Assembly (NCBI GenBank): GCA_016584495.1
Contig: WAID01000006.1
Location: 2,728,001 to 2,792,000, forward strand
Direction: 5' to 3'
Length of the DNA stretch: 64,000 nucleotides
From: Celoporthe dispersa
Lineage: Eukaryota; Ascomycota; Sordariomycetes; Diaporthales; Cryphonectriaceae
In this document: piece by piece, positions 44,322 to 54,829 of the stretch
Layout: every line of letters starts with the position of its first letter
Numbering within the stretch: the first letter of the stretch is position 1
Notes under the pieces: generated by a model
The model's input: only the letters and a program-made list of their open reading frames with translations
What the model was told of the DNA's origin: nothing
Databases searched by the model: none
Program-made: the position numbers and the translations under genes

Positions 44322-45766
44322 CTTGGGTGGTGGTCTCTTGTTTTTCTTCCTTTTTTCTCGTCTTCTTTTCTTTTTCTTCTGATATTTGCTCTTCTCTCTG
44401 CTAGATTGACAGAGTTCAAGGTCTGGGGCAGTGGATGTCTGCGTGGTTGAAGGCGAAAAGGGAGGTCGAGGTTCGAGGAGGGTGACCGCACAGGTTGAGG
44501 TCAGAGGAGCAGCTCTAATTGAACCGTCGTAGGGGTCAATTTAGGAGAATCGATCCTTAAGAGAGAAAAAAAGGTAAGGTGAGAGGCAGGATCAGTTCGT
44601 AAGGAAAGGGACAGGACCAGAGAGTCGTGAGTGTGCATAGGAGGGACTACGTAGAGATAAGTTGCTGCTACCTCATGATGCGGGGTCCTTGTGGCTTCAG
44701 GAGAGCACCCCGCTGTCAGCTGTCATAACAGTGGAGGGACCCCACCAACTCGGGCCATCATTGCACCAAGGCTACAGCGGGTAGCCACTAGCCACGGAAT
44801 GTCCACCGTACGTGGCTCGTTTCAGCATGGGAAAAAAAAGGATAAGAATAAATAAAAGGACGTTTTCACACACAAGAATTACATCATCACATGAAGACCG
44901 AAAGAGCAGCAGGCTTGAAATATCATGACCAGGGTGAGTAGATTCAAAAACAGTCAGCTATACACTATCTGGTCCCCAGAACCTGGGCGCAGGCCAGTGC
45001 CTTACGCCCTCGAATTGTCTTCCGCCAGATCTAGGCTTGCTCAGATCATCATCAGACCGATCCTCTGAGTGCCGTACAGTTTCCGTCCAAGACAGCCAAA
45101 CTTTATTTCTTTTTGAGTATTTTCCAACGAAAAAAACCGAGTTGACCGTCAAGATTTTGTGCCCTCGTGGCGGGTCCATCTGGCCCCTCGGCTTGGATCA
45201 CAGACCAGGCACAAGGGGGCAGATAGTGCCCGAGGATGATTGTCCGAAATAATTGATGAGATCATCTCAAGACAAAACGAAATTAGGACTTTTCATACGG
45301 CCAGACATCGTCCCTTGGAACCGGAACAGATGTCGAGCCGCATGGGGTCGCAGCATCGACCCGGATGGGTGTGGGTTGCACGCATACGCGCGGCCAGGAC
45401 CGAAGAGCTCACATGGACGGGCAGGTCATGACAGGCCCGCGGGCAGACACTTGAGAACCAGTCTGCAGTGTCTCCCGTAGACCTAAGAGCCAGGCCCTGC
45501 ATCGTCCAGAGCACCTTGTGCCGGCTGCCGCGCACGTGTAGCAACAAGTACACTCGAGACAAGAGGCAGGCTTCTACAACCGCTTTCTGCGGGAGATGTC
45601 GCCCCCTGCTCGGAAATGAATGAACGGTCACTGAATTCTCCCTCGTGACCTTGACGTGTCTTCCGTGTTGACCGGATCATCTTCTCGAGAGCTGTGTGTG
45701 TGTATGATGAGGTCCGTGATCCTCATTCCCACCCAAACGAGGCGCTCTCGTCATCCAGCGGCCCAC
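44322..45766. other. Intergenic region
   Basis: About 1.4 kb without a recognisable gene, between the amidohydrolase start and the EsdC-like stop. It serves as promoter of the former and 3' flank of the latter. Open frames near 45240-45630 lack motifs. Confidence 0.6.
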
Positions 45767-46672
45767 TTAGTGACGCACGACGATGCCGTTCCGGCGCGTC
45801 GTGCTCTCGTACTCGCCATCACTGCTCGAGCAGTCGCTAGAGCTGTCACCATAGCCGCAGCGGGAGCCGCCGCAGTCCAGGCGCACCCGCTCGCCCTTGC
45901 GCGTGATGCCGTAGCGCTCGCACGTGCAGCTGGAGCAGTCGGAGCTGGGGGTGCTGTAGCCGGACATGCTGGAGTTGGGGCTGGAGCTGTCCGAGCGGTA
46001 CGACAGCGACGAGCCGTTGGAGCTGACGGGCGAGTCCGAGATGTCGCCAAAGTCCGTGGTGATGTACTCGGCATAGTCGTCTCCCAGGCCGGTGGAGCCG
46101 AAGCGCTCGGCCAGCTCGTCGATGGAGTCTTCTGAGTAGTCGTTCAGGATGTGCTTGGTCGCGTGTGGTGACATGGGCTTGGGTGCCTTGATCTGAGAGG
46201 TGGACAGAGGGCGGCCCTTGGGGATGTCGACGGTCAGGGAGGACCGCGAGTGGCGCGACGACGACGACGACTTCTCCTTGCTGGACGAGTGGTGGCGGGA
46301 GGACGAGGACGAGTGGTGCTTGGAGGAGCTGCTGGAGTGCTTGGACGAGGAGTGGTGGGAGGATGAGGATGACTTGGACTTGGGGACGTCGAGGATGTTG
46401 AGCTCACGGCCAGTGGTAGGCTCGGTGGTGGAGGTTTCGCTGGGGTTGTGCGAGACGTGGTACCCATCGATGATGTAGTAGTACCAGTACCTCTGGCCAG
46501 GCTCCAGGGTGGAGCTCTGGAAGCGGAAGGTTCCCCTCCAGGTGCCCTTGGAGGAGCTCTTGTCCTTGGAGAGGGGAAGCTGGCCGACGTAGTTGTCCCA
46601 AGATCCGAGCAAGTGGACGGTCTTGACGCCAGAAGAGACACGGAGGGAGAAAGAGAGTTGAGTAGCCGACAT
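45767..46672 (-). CDS. esdC: EsdC-like glycogen-binding domain protein
   Basis: This is a single exon of 301 aa. Residues 1-95 form a CBM48/AMPK-type glycogen-binding module: SFSLRVSSGVKTVHLLGSWD, then GTWRGTFRF, then YWYYYIIDGYHVSHNPSE. The aromatic residues are those expected to bind glucan. A remarkable Ser/His/Lys-rich segment follows (about residues 97-145), then a conserved acidic region (HILNDYSEDSIDELAERFG) and a Ser/Cys-rich C-terminus (SSDCSSCTCERYG). This layout matches EsdC of Aspergillus nidulans, an early sexual-development protein. The symbol is given by analogy, since no alignment could be run. Start: the ATG at 46672 opens directly into the domain. It has a 5 kb gene-free upstream region, compatible with complex developmental regulation. 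Confidence 0.72.
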   Translation of the reverse strand: MSATQLSFSLRVSSGVKTVHLLGSWDNYVGQLPLSKDKSSSKGTWRGTFRFQSSTLEPGQRYWYYYIIDGYHVSHNPSETSTTEPTTGRELNILDVPKSKSSSSSHHSSSKHSSSSSKHHSSSSSRHHSSSKEKSSSSSRHSRSSLTVDIPKGRPLSTSQIKAPKPMSPHATKHILNDYSEDSIDELAERFGSTGLGDDYAEYITTDFGDISDSPVSSNGSSLSYRSDSSSPNSSMSGYSTPSSDCSSCTCERYGITRKGERVRLDCGGSRCGYGDSSSDCSSSDGEYESTTRRNGIVVRH

Positions 46673-49600
46673 TGTGACTTATTACTAAGGTTGAAAACCG
46701 GGGGGAAATAAAAAATTAATGCTGCTGTTGTGCTGTGGAAAGAAAAGTTGAAGTTCCGAATTCGTCTCCCGTTTTGAGACAGCTCAGGTAGTCGCTTTGA
46801 GCAAGAAAAATCAGAAGTTGTTTTATTAGCAAGTTTGGTCGTAGTCTTCAAGACTGGGTATTGGGTATTAGGTTTGGTGTTGACCAGCAACTGAGGCGTA
46901 TGGTGTAAACTGAGGGTGAAGAAAGGGGAGGGGGTTTGATTTTTGGTGGTTTTTTGGGTATTATGTTTGGAAATTAACGTTGATCAGTAGAGCACAGCTC
47001 TATGACTTGGAATGAAGTGAATTAAGGGGGAGGGAAAAAAAGAAGAAGAAAACGACACAAAAAACAACAACTGATCTCTGAAGGTTGGAGGCTTGCTGAA
47101 GAGAGGAGAGAAGAAGGAGACGAAAGAAGCGGGAGAGGGCCAGCCATAATATAAGCGAGGCCAGATGTCACGGCCCTGTGTGGTTGGTGGTGACCCAGAC
47201 ACACACTTACAGACAAACCACCACCACGGCAGCGGGGATCAGGTTGAGGTGACGTGACGTGGCAGGAGGGAGGCGAGGGTGGCCCGTCTCCCCCACCTCC
47301 CCCTGTCGTCCCCGTAGCTGCGGTGCAAAAGCAGTCAATCACGATCCATGACGGGCAGTGTGCGATGTGCGCCCTCGCATGCATAAGGCAGCACCAAGAG
47401 GAGGAGGGCTTCCGAGCTAGCACCGCGCAGGCAAAGATGCACGATGGATCTCTCTGCCCGCGGGCACATGGGCCGGCTCGGTGACGAGGCCAATGGGAGG
47501 ACAGACATGCAAGGTCTAGGCTGCGTGTGGCCGGCCGCGGTGGAGAGCGGGAATCAATATCACATCGCCGTGCCAGGGGAGGGGGCCATGCAAGAGCTGA
47601 CGAGGAGTGCAACCTTGGGACCCGTGGTGCATGCCCTGCGAGGTGGTCAGCAAAGTACCGTGCAGGCCAGCCAGTGTTGTTTGTCCTCGCGCCAACTGCA
47701 CTACTGCAGGTCGGGCGGCTAAGCAGGTGAGTGGTCGGCCGGATAAGGGAGCTCTGAGGAGGGGGAGCTCGGGAGGGAGGGGAACACGACGTTGTTGGAG
47801 GTGAGGCTCGAGCTGTAAGTGGACGGCTCTATAGTGACGGCAACCTTGGTCGGCGTCTAGATCCCTGTGCCCATTGGCCAATGACGGGACACAGCACCTA
47901 GACTACCTGGCCCGCCACCGCTAGATCCACTAAACCCCGCCAACGTCCCTCCCTCCTTCCCTCCAATCAGGCTCTACACCATACTTTTGTTTTTCCATTC
48001 TCCCCCCTATGATTTTTTCTACTTCCCCTCCCCTTTTTTTTTTCTTTTCTTTTTTTTCTTCTTTCTTTTGCCCTCTTCTTTTTTCCCCCCTCCCTCTCCC
48101 GACAACCCTGACAGAAACAAACTTTCAGCGCACACCTCTTTGTGGATATCTCTGGCGTCTAATTCATCTCGTCCAATCACGGCAGTGTGCCACCCGTATC
48201 CACAGAGACATGGTCAGCTTTTGAGTCCCACCGCATCTGCAAACCCATCACGGGACAGCCCTGCCAGCCTGCTATTCAACCGGGCGATGTGTTGGGCGCA
48301 CGACTCACAACTAAGTACAGAGGGAGCTGGTCATGACGACCCGTTTCTGGGCTGTCCCTTCGAGTCAAGACACGCTATGCCAGACCGCCAGCCCATCATC
48401 ATCATCATCATGACTGACCACAACATTTTGTCTCGGTCAACGTATCTGCTTAGGCAGGCTAGGACACCTTGAACACACACCACTCCGTCCTGGTTGAATC
48501 TTTTCTTTTTTTTGTCCTCCTTCCCCCCCGCCCCTCGCGATCTACCACGAGGCACAGGGCAGGGCCCCAGGGACCAGGGTATCGGACGCGCATGTCTAGC
48601 TTTATGCAGGTTCTGGCTCTGCAATCACAATGCAGCCCGCTGCCCCTCCATGCATGCGGGCGAGCAACCTGCAGCTCCCACCAATGCAGGCAGGCCGACT
48701 ATAGTCTCTGCCGAACTTCCCATGAAGGTCAAGGCCAGGCGCATGCGGGATACACTCCGATGTCTGCGAGCCGACAATCGCTCGAATGAATGAGCAGGAT
48801 CTTGGTCTCACCAGCGACCTGCTGACGACGATCCAGCTCGGACGACACATCCAGAGATTAGCGTGGGAAGATATCGACAGAGACCGACCGAGTGACTGAC
48901 CGACCGATCACAATACACCGCGCTTCGCACCGGGAAGACGATGACGATCAGTTGAACTCAAAAAGAAACAGACTTTCAGTCGCTGGTAGCTCCGATATGG
49001 ATGCACAGGCCCAACTTTGTCTGCCGGCCCCTCTTTTAGATACAAAAATAGCACCGTGGCCCTGCGGAGAACTGTGGGACTATGGTACAGATCACAGTAG
49101 CGGAGGCCAGAGAGAACCAGACCCGCAAGCTGTGCACAGGAGACACGTCTGGAAGGAGACTGGGCGGCACGGCGCATGTGTCCCATGGCCCGCCGTCCTC
49201 GTGCAACAGCTTGGGGCTCAGGAAGTTCAGGGCAGGGGGTCGGAAAGGGGGGAGAAACAGGTCTGGCCAGTCTCCCAGCTCGCCATGGGCTGCCACCGCC
49301 AAGACGAGTTCTGGCGGCCCAGCCTTTCGAAGATGAGAAGTGCAGAAAAATCAAGCGAGATTTTCCTCGACCTGCCGCGTCTGTAGCCCATCAGGCTCCG
49401 GGCCTGAGCCGCCACAATTTTGGGGGCATGTGGGCCCTCGTCATTCTGCCTCCTGGTTAGCGAAGCCATCGCTATCCCCGGAAGAAGGAGAGGCCCGCAG
49501 CTGTCTCTCCGAGAAAACGGGGCACCGATCAAGAAAGGGAAGACACGCGAGGGAAGACATCCGAACTGCCGGATGATCTACCACATAGTACCGTGTGTAC

Positions 49601-51316
49601 TTCCCCTGCTAGACTAAGCTTATCCTGCCTCTTTCTCCCCCTCCTCGTCGCTGAAGGCCCCCTTCACCTGCATTTCCGAGAGCGCTCAAGGACAGCCCAC
49701 AAGCTGCTTTGTGCTCTGGTGCCTATCTTGGCAGGGCTAATTCTCAGCCTGGCTGGCGCGTCACCTTTGTCTTGTGAGGGATTGTCCTCGTGATGGCTGC
49801 CTCGACTCCTCCTCGCCCGTCTCCTTCCTACTCAGTCAGTGCACGCACACCATCACGTTCCGGTGGGACCCCACCTCGGACTGTTCAACCCTTGAGGCTA
49901 TATTGCTTGCATGCACTTTGACCCATTAGCTCCGGCGGGTATGTGAGTGGCAGTCTTTCGTCACACGCGATGAGCATCTCCACCCAAGTGACTGAACAGG
50001 CCCTTGGTGGGCATTGTGCTGCTTTCCATCCCCAAGACCTCGCGCTTCTTGGACCGTTGTTCCAAGTTCTTGACGTGGGTCAGTCTTAGCGACAGCCGCG
50101 TAGGCGCTGCACATCACCATCGAGATGTTCTCTGGCTCCATTGCACCAAGCCATGCGCGTGACCACTCGTTGGCGATAATGAATGGCCGTGTGAGGATCT
50201 GATTGGCCGTCTGGTCCACAACCGAATCTTCCCAGAGAGGCCCTCCCGTCGTCGGTATTCTGTCGATGCCCCCTCCCCCCTCCCCTTCGTCTTGTGCTGT
50301 CTCTGTTGAACCACTCCCTCTCTTCTACTATTCTCCCCGAGCATGGCAGTAGTGTCTAACATGAGCAGAAACCCTGCACAAGCGTTGAGGAGACATTGCA
50401 GAGGTCTCCGGCGCCGAGATGCGGGCAGGTCTCCCGCCCTGTCATCGACGTTACCCTGCCCCCAATCAGTGAAGGCGATATGAGAAATGGCTTCTGGCGT
50501 GGAGTTGCACACATGACGGGGCGGGGACTGTGCTACATTGCCACAAGCTAAAACGCGCATCGTGAGCTCGGCTCGTCGGGGAGGAGATAGAGACGCAGCT
50601 CCGAGAAGCGTCGCGTAGCTTGCTGCTCTTATCTCGGGGGGGAGGTAGGCCTGCTCATTTGGTGTGTCCAGCCTTTATATAAAGCCTCACACAATTACAA
50701 ATTTCCTTGGCCGCTGACGAATGCGCCAGGCTACTGAAGGCGGCCAGCGCCGATGCTTGAGGGCCTCGCCTCGGCCCCCTCCGACCTGCTAGCTATCATA
50801 CCGGCAGTTTCAGGGGGGGGGGTGGCTGACTGGCTCGCTCGTCATGAGCAAAGAATGGCGCCAAGACTAGAGAGACCAGCAAAGCCTCCTTTGGGGGGGA
50901 GGAGGGCGTGCCAGATCTGGTGAGACCTGATCGATTCAGCCATGCGTGATCGATGCCTAAGAGGACCACATTCGTATTGGCGTCGGTAGTACCGACGATG
51001 CTGTCCTGCTCAAATCGCCAGGCGCTCCGTGCGAGGCGCGACAAGACCGCCCAAGGAATCGTCTTGGTCGTTCAAGACGGGACGTTGGTTCCGCTTCACC
51101 TGTCTTCCCCTTTTCTGGGGCCCCAGTCTCGACCGCCGGCACCTTATCGCCCAGCTATGTTTGTGGGTCTGACACAATGATGACCTCGGCCTCAAAACAG
51201 TCTCGTTTCGGGCCAGACTATAAGACTTACTTGCGGCCCTTCCAACTACGATCGTAGGTGAGAAATCATGACTCGGAGAATTGAAGCGAGTGGTCTTCCA
51301 GCTACCAGATACCACA

Positions 51317-51347
<31 letters not shown>

Positions 51348-51348
51348 T
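51317..51348. repeat. (TG)n microsatellite
   Basis: TG dinucleotides with one TATA interruption, in the region upstream of the HD-domain gene. Confidence 0.9.
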
Positions 51349-51454
51349 TGCACAACTGTGAGAAGATAATCTCCTAGACCCATCCGAACAAATCAGCAAG
51401 AACAAAAAAAAAAAATTACAACGACGGAGTCAACCAACAATCGGAAAAAGATTC

Positions 51455-51473
51455 CCCAGAGGGAGAGGGAGAG

Positions 51474-51513
<40 letters not shown>

Positions 51514-51516
51514 GAA
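51455..51516. repeat. (GA)n microsatellite in HD-gene leader
   Basis: An almost uninterrupted GA tract lies about 110 nt upstream of the ATG at 51628, probably within the promoter or 5' UTR. Confidence 0.9.
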
Positions 51517-51627
51517 GAGACACGGCGAGGCAGAGACAACCGGAGACTCGAATACACTGGCCTTGAGCAAGCCTTAGCCACTTCTTCTTCCTCCTCAAGA
51601 CATACTTTCATTCTGAACGCTGTCATC

Positions 51628-52299
51628 ATGACGGTCACACTGCTCCCCGACACCGACCCTCTCCTCCTCTCCGTCGTGCAGTTCGTGCAGCAGTACATGT
51701 CCCGCAACGACGCTTCCCACAACTTCGAACACATCCAGCGCGTCGTCGGGCTCTCCAAGCACATCTACACAAACTCGACCGACGCCTTCCGCCAGACCCT
51801 GGACATCACGGTCGTCACCCTCTCGGCCTTCCTCCACGACGTGGGCGACCGCAAGTACCTCCGGGAGGGCGAGGACTCCCGGACCATGGTGTACAGCCTC
51901 CTGCGGAACCTCGGCGCCCCGGAGGACCTGTCGCTGCGCGTGCAGGCCATCTGCCTCGGCGTGAGCTACTCGGCGGAGATGCGGGACCCGGCCCGCGTGC
52001 AGCAGCTGATCCGGCTCTACCCGGAGCTCGCGGTCGTGCAGGACGCCGACAGGCTGGACTCCATCGGGGCCATCGGGATCGGGCGCACGTTCACCTTCGG
52101 CGGGGCCAGGACGGACAGCACGAGCATGGAGGACGCCATGGACCAGATCGAGACGAGGCTCCTGCGGGTCGGCGAGATGATGAAGACGGACGTCGGGCGG
52201 AGGCTGGCCAAGGAGAGGAGCAGGAAACTGCTCGTCTTCAAGGACTGGTACAGGGACGAGGAGGCGCTTGTTGGGATCACTGGAGGCTGCTACTACTAA
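51628..52299 (+). CDS. HD-domain metal-dependent phosphohydrolase, 223 aa
   Basis: A single exon encodes a small cytosolic helical protein. The HD-superfamily metal ligands are all visible: H31 (with H35) in SHNFEH, H70-D71 in FLHDVGD, and D139 with D141 in VVQDADRLDSIGAIGIGR. The last motif, with its following glycine pattern, matches the YedJ-like group of bacterial and fungal HD proteins, for which nucleotide phosphohydrolase activity is expected but the natural substrate is not settled. The length (223 aa) is usual for that group and nothing is missing. The start ATG at 51628 lies in a purine/CATC context and yields the expected N-terminal helix. No introns, signal peptide or membrane segments are present. 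Very high GC at third positions supports a real, well-expressed gene. Confidence 0.88.
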   Translation: MTVTLLPDTDPLLLSVVQFVQQYMSRNDASHNFEHIQRVVGLSKHIYTNSTDAFRQTLDITVVTLSAFLHDVGDRKYLREGEDSRTMVYSLLRNLGAPEDLSLRVQAICLGVSYSAEMRDPARVQQLIRLYPELAVVQDADRLDSIGAIGIGRTFTFGGARTDSTSMEDAMDQIETRLLRVGEMMKTDVGRRLAKERSRKLLVFKDWYRDEEALVGITGGCYY

Positions 52300-54073
52300 G
52301 GACGGGAACGATGGGTGATGATGATGAATGATTATTTCTCCCCCCCTCACAGCATCAGCGTCTTTTTTATTCGGGAGGGTATGGTCCTGCGATTTCCCCC
52401 CCCCCCCACCCTTTTCCTGAGAGTTTATTTTGCGTTTGGCGCAGGAGTTCTTGTGTGAAGGAAAGCATATGTATACCGTTGAGGGTCTTTTCTGGGCTTG
52501 GGTGCTTCTCCCTCTTGCTGTATTGATGCCTCTTTTAGAAAATGTATGTATGTATATTAGCATGTGGCTTCTCTCTCACAGCTAGTAAGAGTTCAGCAGG
52601 AGGATGGTACAGGTGTGGGGGAATCATGCATCTGTTCATATCCAGACGAGTTATGACAACCACAATATCCATACAACAATCTCTGACCGCAACATATTAT
52701 TCTCTCCATCTCTGTGCCGCACGATAACCCTCTTCATGGCCATTAGTCCTTCATTACGTCTTGCCTTGCCTGAATACGGACCAGCGGATCATCATATTCT
52801 GTGTCCCATCCTCGAACCGAGCAATTAAGCTTAGAGCACGCCGTCCCAACTCTAGCCTTATCTCGAACCCGTCCCTGAATATCGCAGAACAAAGAACAAG
52901 GCGAAGAGAACGGAAAGAAAAAAAAAAGAGAAAAAAAGGACAACACGGCCCGCTCGCCCGTCCCATCTCCTCTCATGTAACGTCCCCGGCGGAGCCTTTT
53001 GCCCGGTTGCGGTCATGGACCACTCTGCCTCCCAGCCATGCACTGGAATGTAAGATTCCGGATACGGCACTTGGCGGCGTAGGTTAATCCCGCACAAGAG
53101 ATCTAGAGTCGTTGGCGAAAGGTGATGCAGGCCAGAGCAAGCATACTCTCTCCCTCCACTCCCTCTCCTTTCTCTCTCTCTGTCTCTCTCTCTTCTCCCC
53201 TCGGCCTATCTACCTGGTTGCTTCGGGTCTCGGAGAGAAGGCGGCAGATAGTGCGTCGCACAAGGTTGAGTGTAGCAGAGCCCACAGCTGCGGCTGGGTG
53301 CATGTAGTTTGCTGCAGAGGGCTGTGAGGCGTTGGAATGTGTCTCATCAACAGTCATCGGAGTGTAAAGTCCAAGGAATTGTCTGCCGCAATTCCCGGGC
53401 CAGGAACACCTGTCTCCGAGATCATCTTGCTCAAGGGAGCGAGACAGCTGCGCAAAAATGCTCTCAAGACATGCTGCAGCCACGTGCGACTGAGTCCGAA
53501 CCTTGTCTTGTCTGCTGTGTCCGTGTAAATAGATAGATGATGCACTCTCTCGCTTATTTTCTTTTTCTGAGAAGCGATGCGGTGTCCTGATCTCGAGGCT
53601 TGTTTGTACCACAGCACGAGAGACACCGATGGAACGAAACTCATTCCTGCCGGCAAGACAATTACTGTGAATATATTAATTTACGCCTTGTATGAATGGG
53701 GCCCTTAGACACTTTATTGTACAATCCGCCGAACAGGAGGAAGTATCACTCATAGGAGTTTACGTTACGTTCACACAAGTGTGCAGTCCAATAGATTCAT
53801 TGTCATTAGGGCGATTAAGCTATTATCTGATAGCCAGCATAGAGGCTCAAGCATGCTCGGTTTGTCTTCATTCTGGTTTCCAAGTAATGTCAACCATGTG
53901 AAGCACAATCAGTCATCCTTTTCCATTATCCTCCACATTACGCCTGACTGCCTGCTATGCTTCGGCAAAGCCATTCGGTCTCTACTAATCAGTTCTAATT
54001 CACTCGGGAGCCTCTTCAACTAACCATCCACCCAAATTACACGGTCTTCTCTCGAGGGATTCAGGATTGCCTT
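52300..54073. other. Intergenic region between convergent genes
   Basis: About 1.8 kb with no recognisable gene, between the HD-domain and GPI-protein stops. It contains a C11 run near 52398-52408 and a (TC)n-rich stretch near 53160-53200. Open frames up to 169 codons (53103-53612, minus) show no motif. Confidence 0.6.
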
Positions 54074-54829
54074 TTACAGCAGGGCAGCGGCGATGAAACC
54101 AACCAGACCCAGCCCGGCGCCGGCGTGGTTCGCAACAGCACCAGCGGTGGCGTAGGTAGGCGTGGTGCCGACAGCAGCGGCAGCAGACGTGGTGCCCTCC
54201 GCGGCAGCAGCAGAGGTGACGGCGGCCGCGGCGGTCGTGGCCGCGGTAGCGTAGGTGGTGGCGGCCTCCGTGACCACCGTCTCGCTGCTGCCCTCGGTGA
54301 CGGTCTCCTTAGTGGCGGACTTGGTCACCGTAGTCTCGGTGGGCGTGGCCTCGCCTGACGTCGGCGACGTGGTAATGGTGCAGGGGCAGTTGGTGATCGT
54401 CAGGGTTTCCTGTTGTTTCCGGTCAGTACGCTGGTGCCCAATGTCTCTTGAGGGGGGTTCTCTTAGACTAAAGAGTGAAGACCAGAGTGAAGACTTACAT
54501 CATAGCCAGTGGCAGTATAGCAGACACCCTCGTAAGTGATGGTGGTGGGGGTGGGGCAGACGGTGATGAACTCGTTGACGACCCAGATTTGGGCTGCGAA
54601 ACTCGTGTGTGAGTATGACGCTTTCTCGGTATGTGAGGAGAGACTTACTGCTGTTGGTAACGGCAACCGCAGGGGTGCTCCAGGTGGTCCAAGTGCTGCT
54701 GCTATGAGGGTGGTGCGAGTGCGAAGACATAGTGCTAGTAGAGGTAGAGTTGAGAGCCTGTCGGCGGTAAGGGCCCTGCGCCGAAGCCAGACCAGCCAGG
54801 GCGGCCATCGTCGTGAGTGTGAACTTCAT
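54074..54829 (-). CDS. Small secreted Ser/Thr/Ala-rich wall protein, GPI-type
   Basis: Three exons (54829-54649, 54593-54499, 54409-54074) encode 203 aa. Introns are 55 and 89 nt, both with perfect GTAAGT donors and CAG acceptors. The protein starts with a signal peptide (MKFTLTTMAALAGLASAQ). Two short Cys-containing motifs follow, each carrying conserved Thr/Tyr: FITVCPTPTTITYEGVCY and LTITNCPCTITT. A Thr/Ala/Ser-rich spacer and a C-terminal hydrophobic tail (GAGLGLVGFIAAALL) complete it. This is the layout of abundant fungal cell-wall GPI proteins related to the clock-controlled protein 6 group; the exact subfamily is uncertain. Likely role: structural or surface wall protein. The region downstream of exon 3 has no alternative end. 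Confidence 0.8.

Larger units (their letters stand above)
46673..51627. other. Long gene-free divergent region (about 5 kb)
   Basis: The region lies between the EsdC-like (-) and HD-domain (+) starts. No gene was recognised. It holds T/C-rich tracts near 48000-48090, a (TG)n tract at about 51317-51348 and a (GA)n tract at 51455-51516. A perfect TTTATATAAA palindrome at about 50674-50683 lies 115 nt upstream (minus strand) of an ATG opening a 148-codon frame (50114-50560). That frame and the adjacent 49926-50219 frame lack known motifs, so I do not call them a gene. Confidence 0.5.

Noticed and set aside
47022..47612. 196-codon minus-strand frame
   Set aside because: Low-complexity Pro/Ser/Cys product ending in a Phe/Leu run from an A-rich tract; no domain or codon bias.
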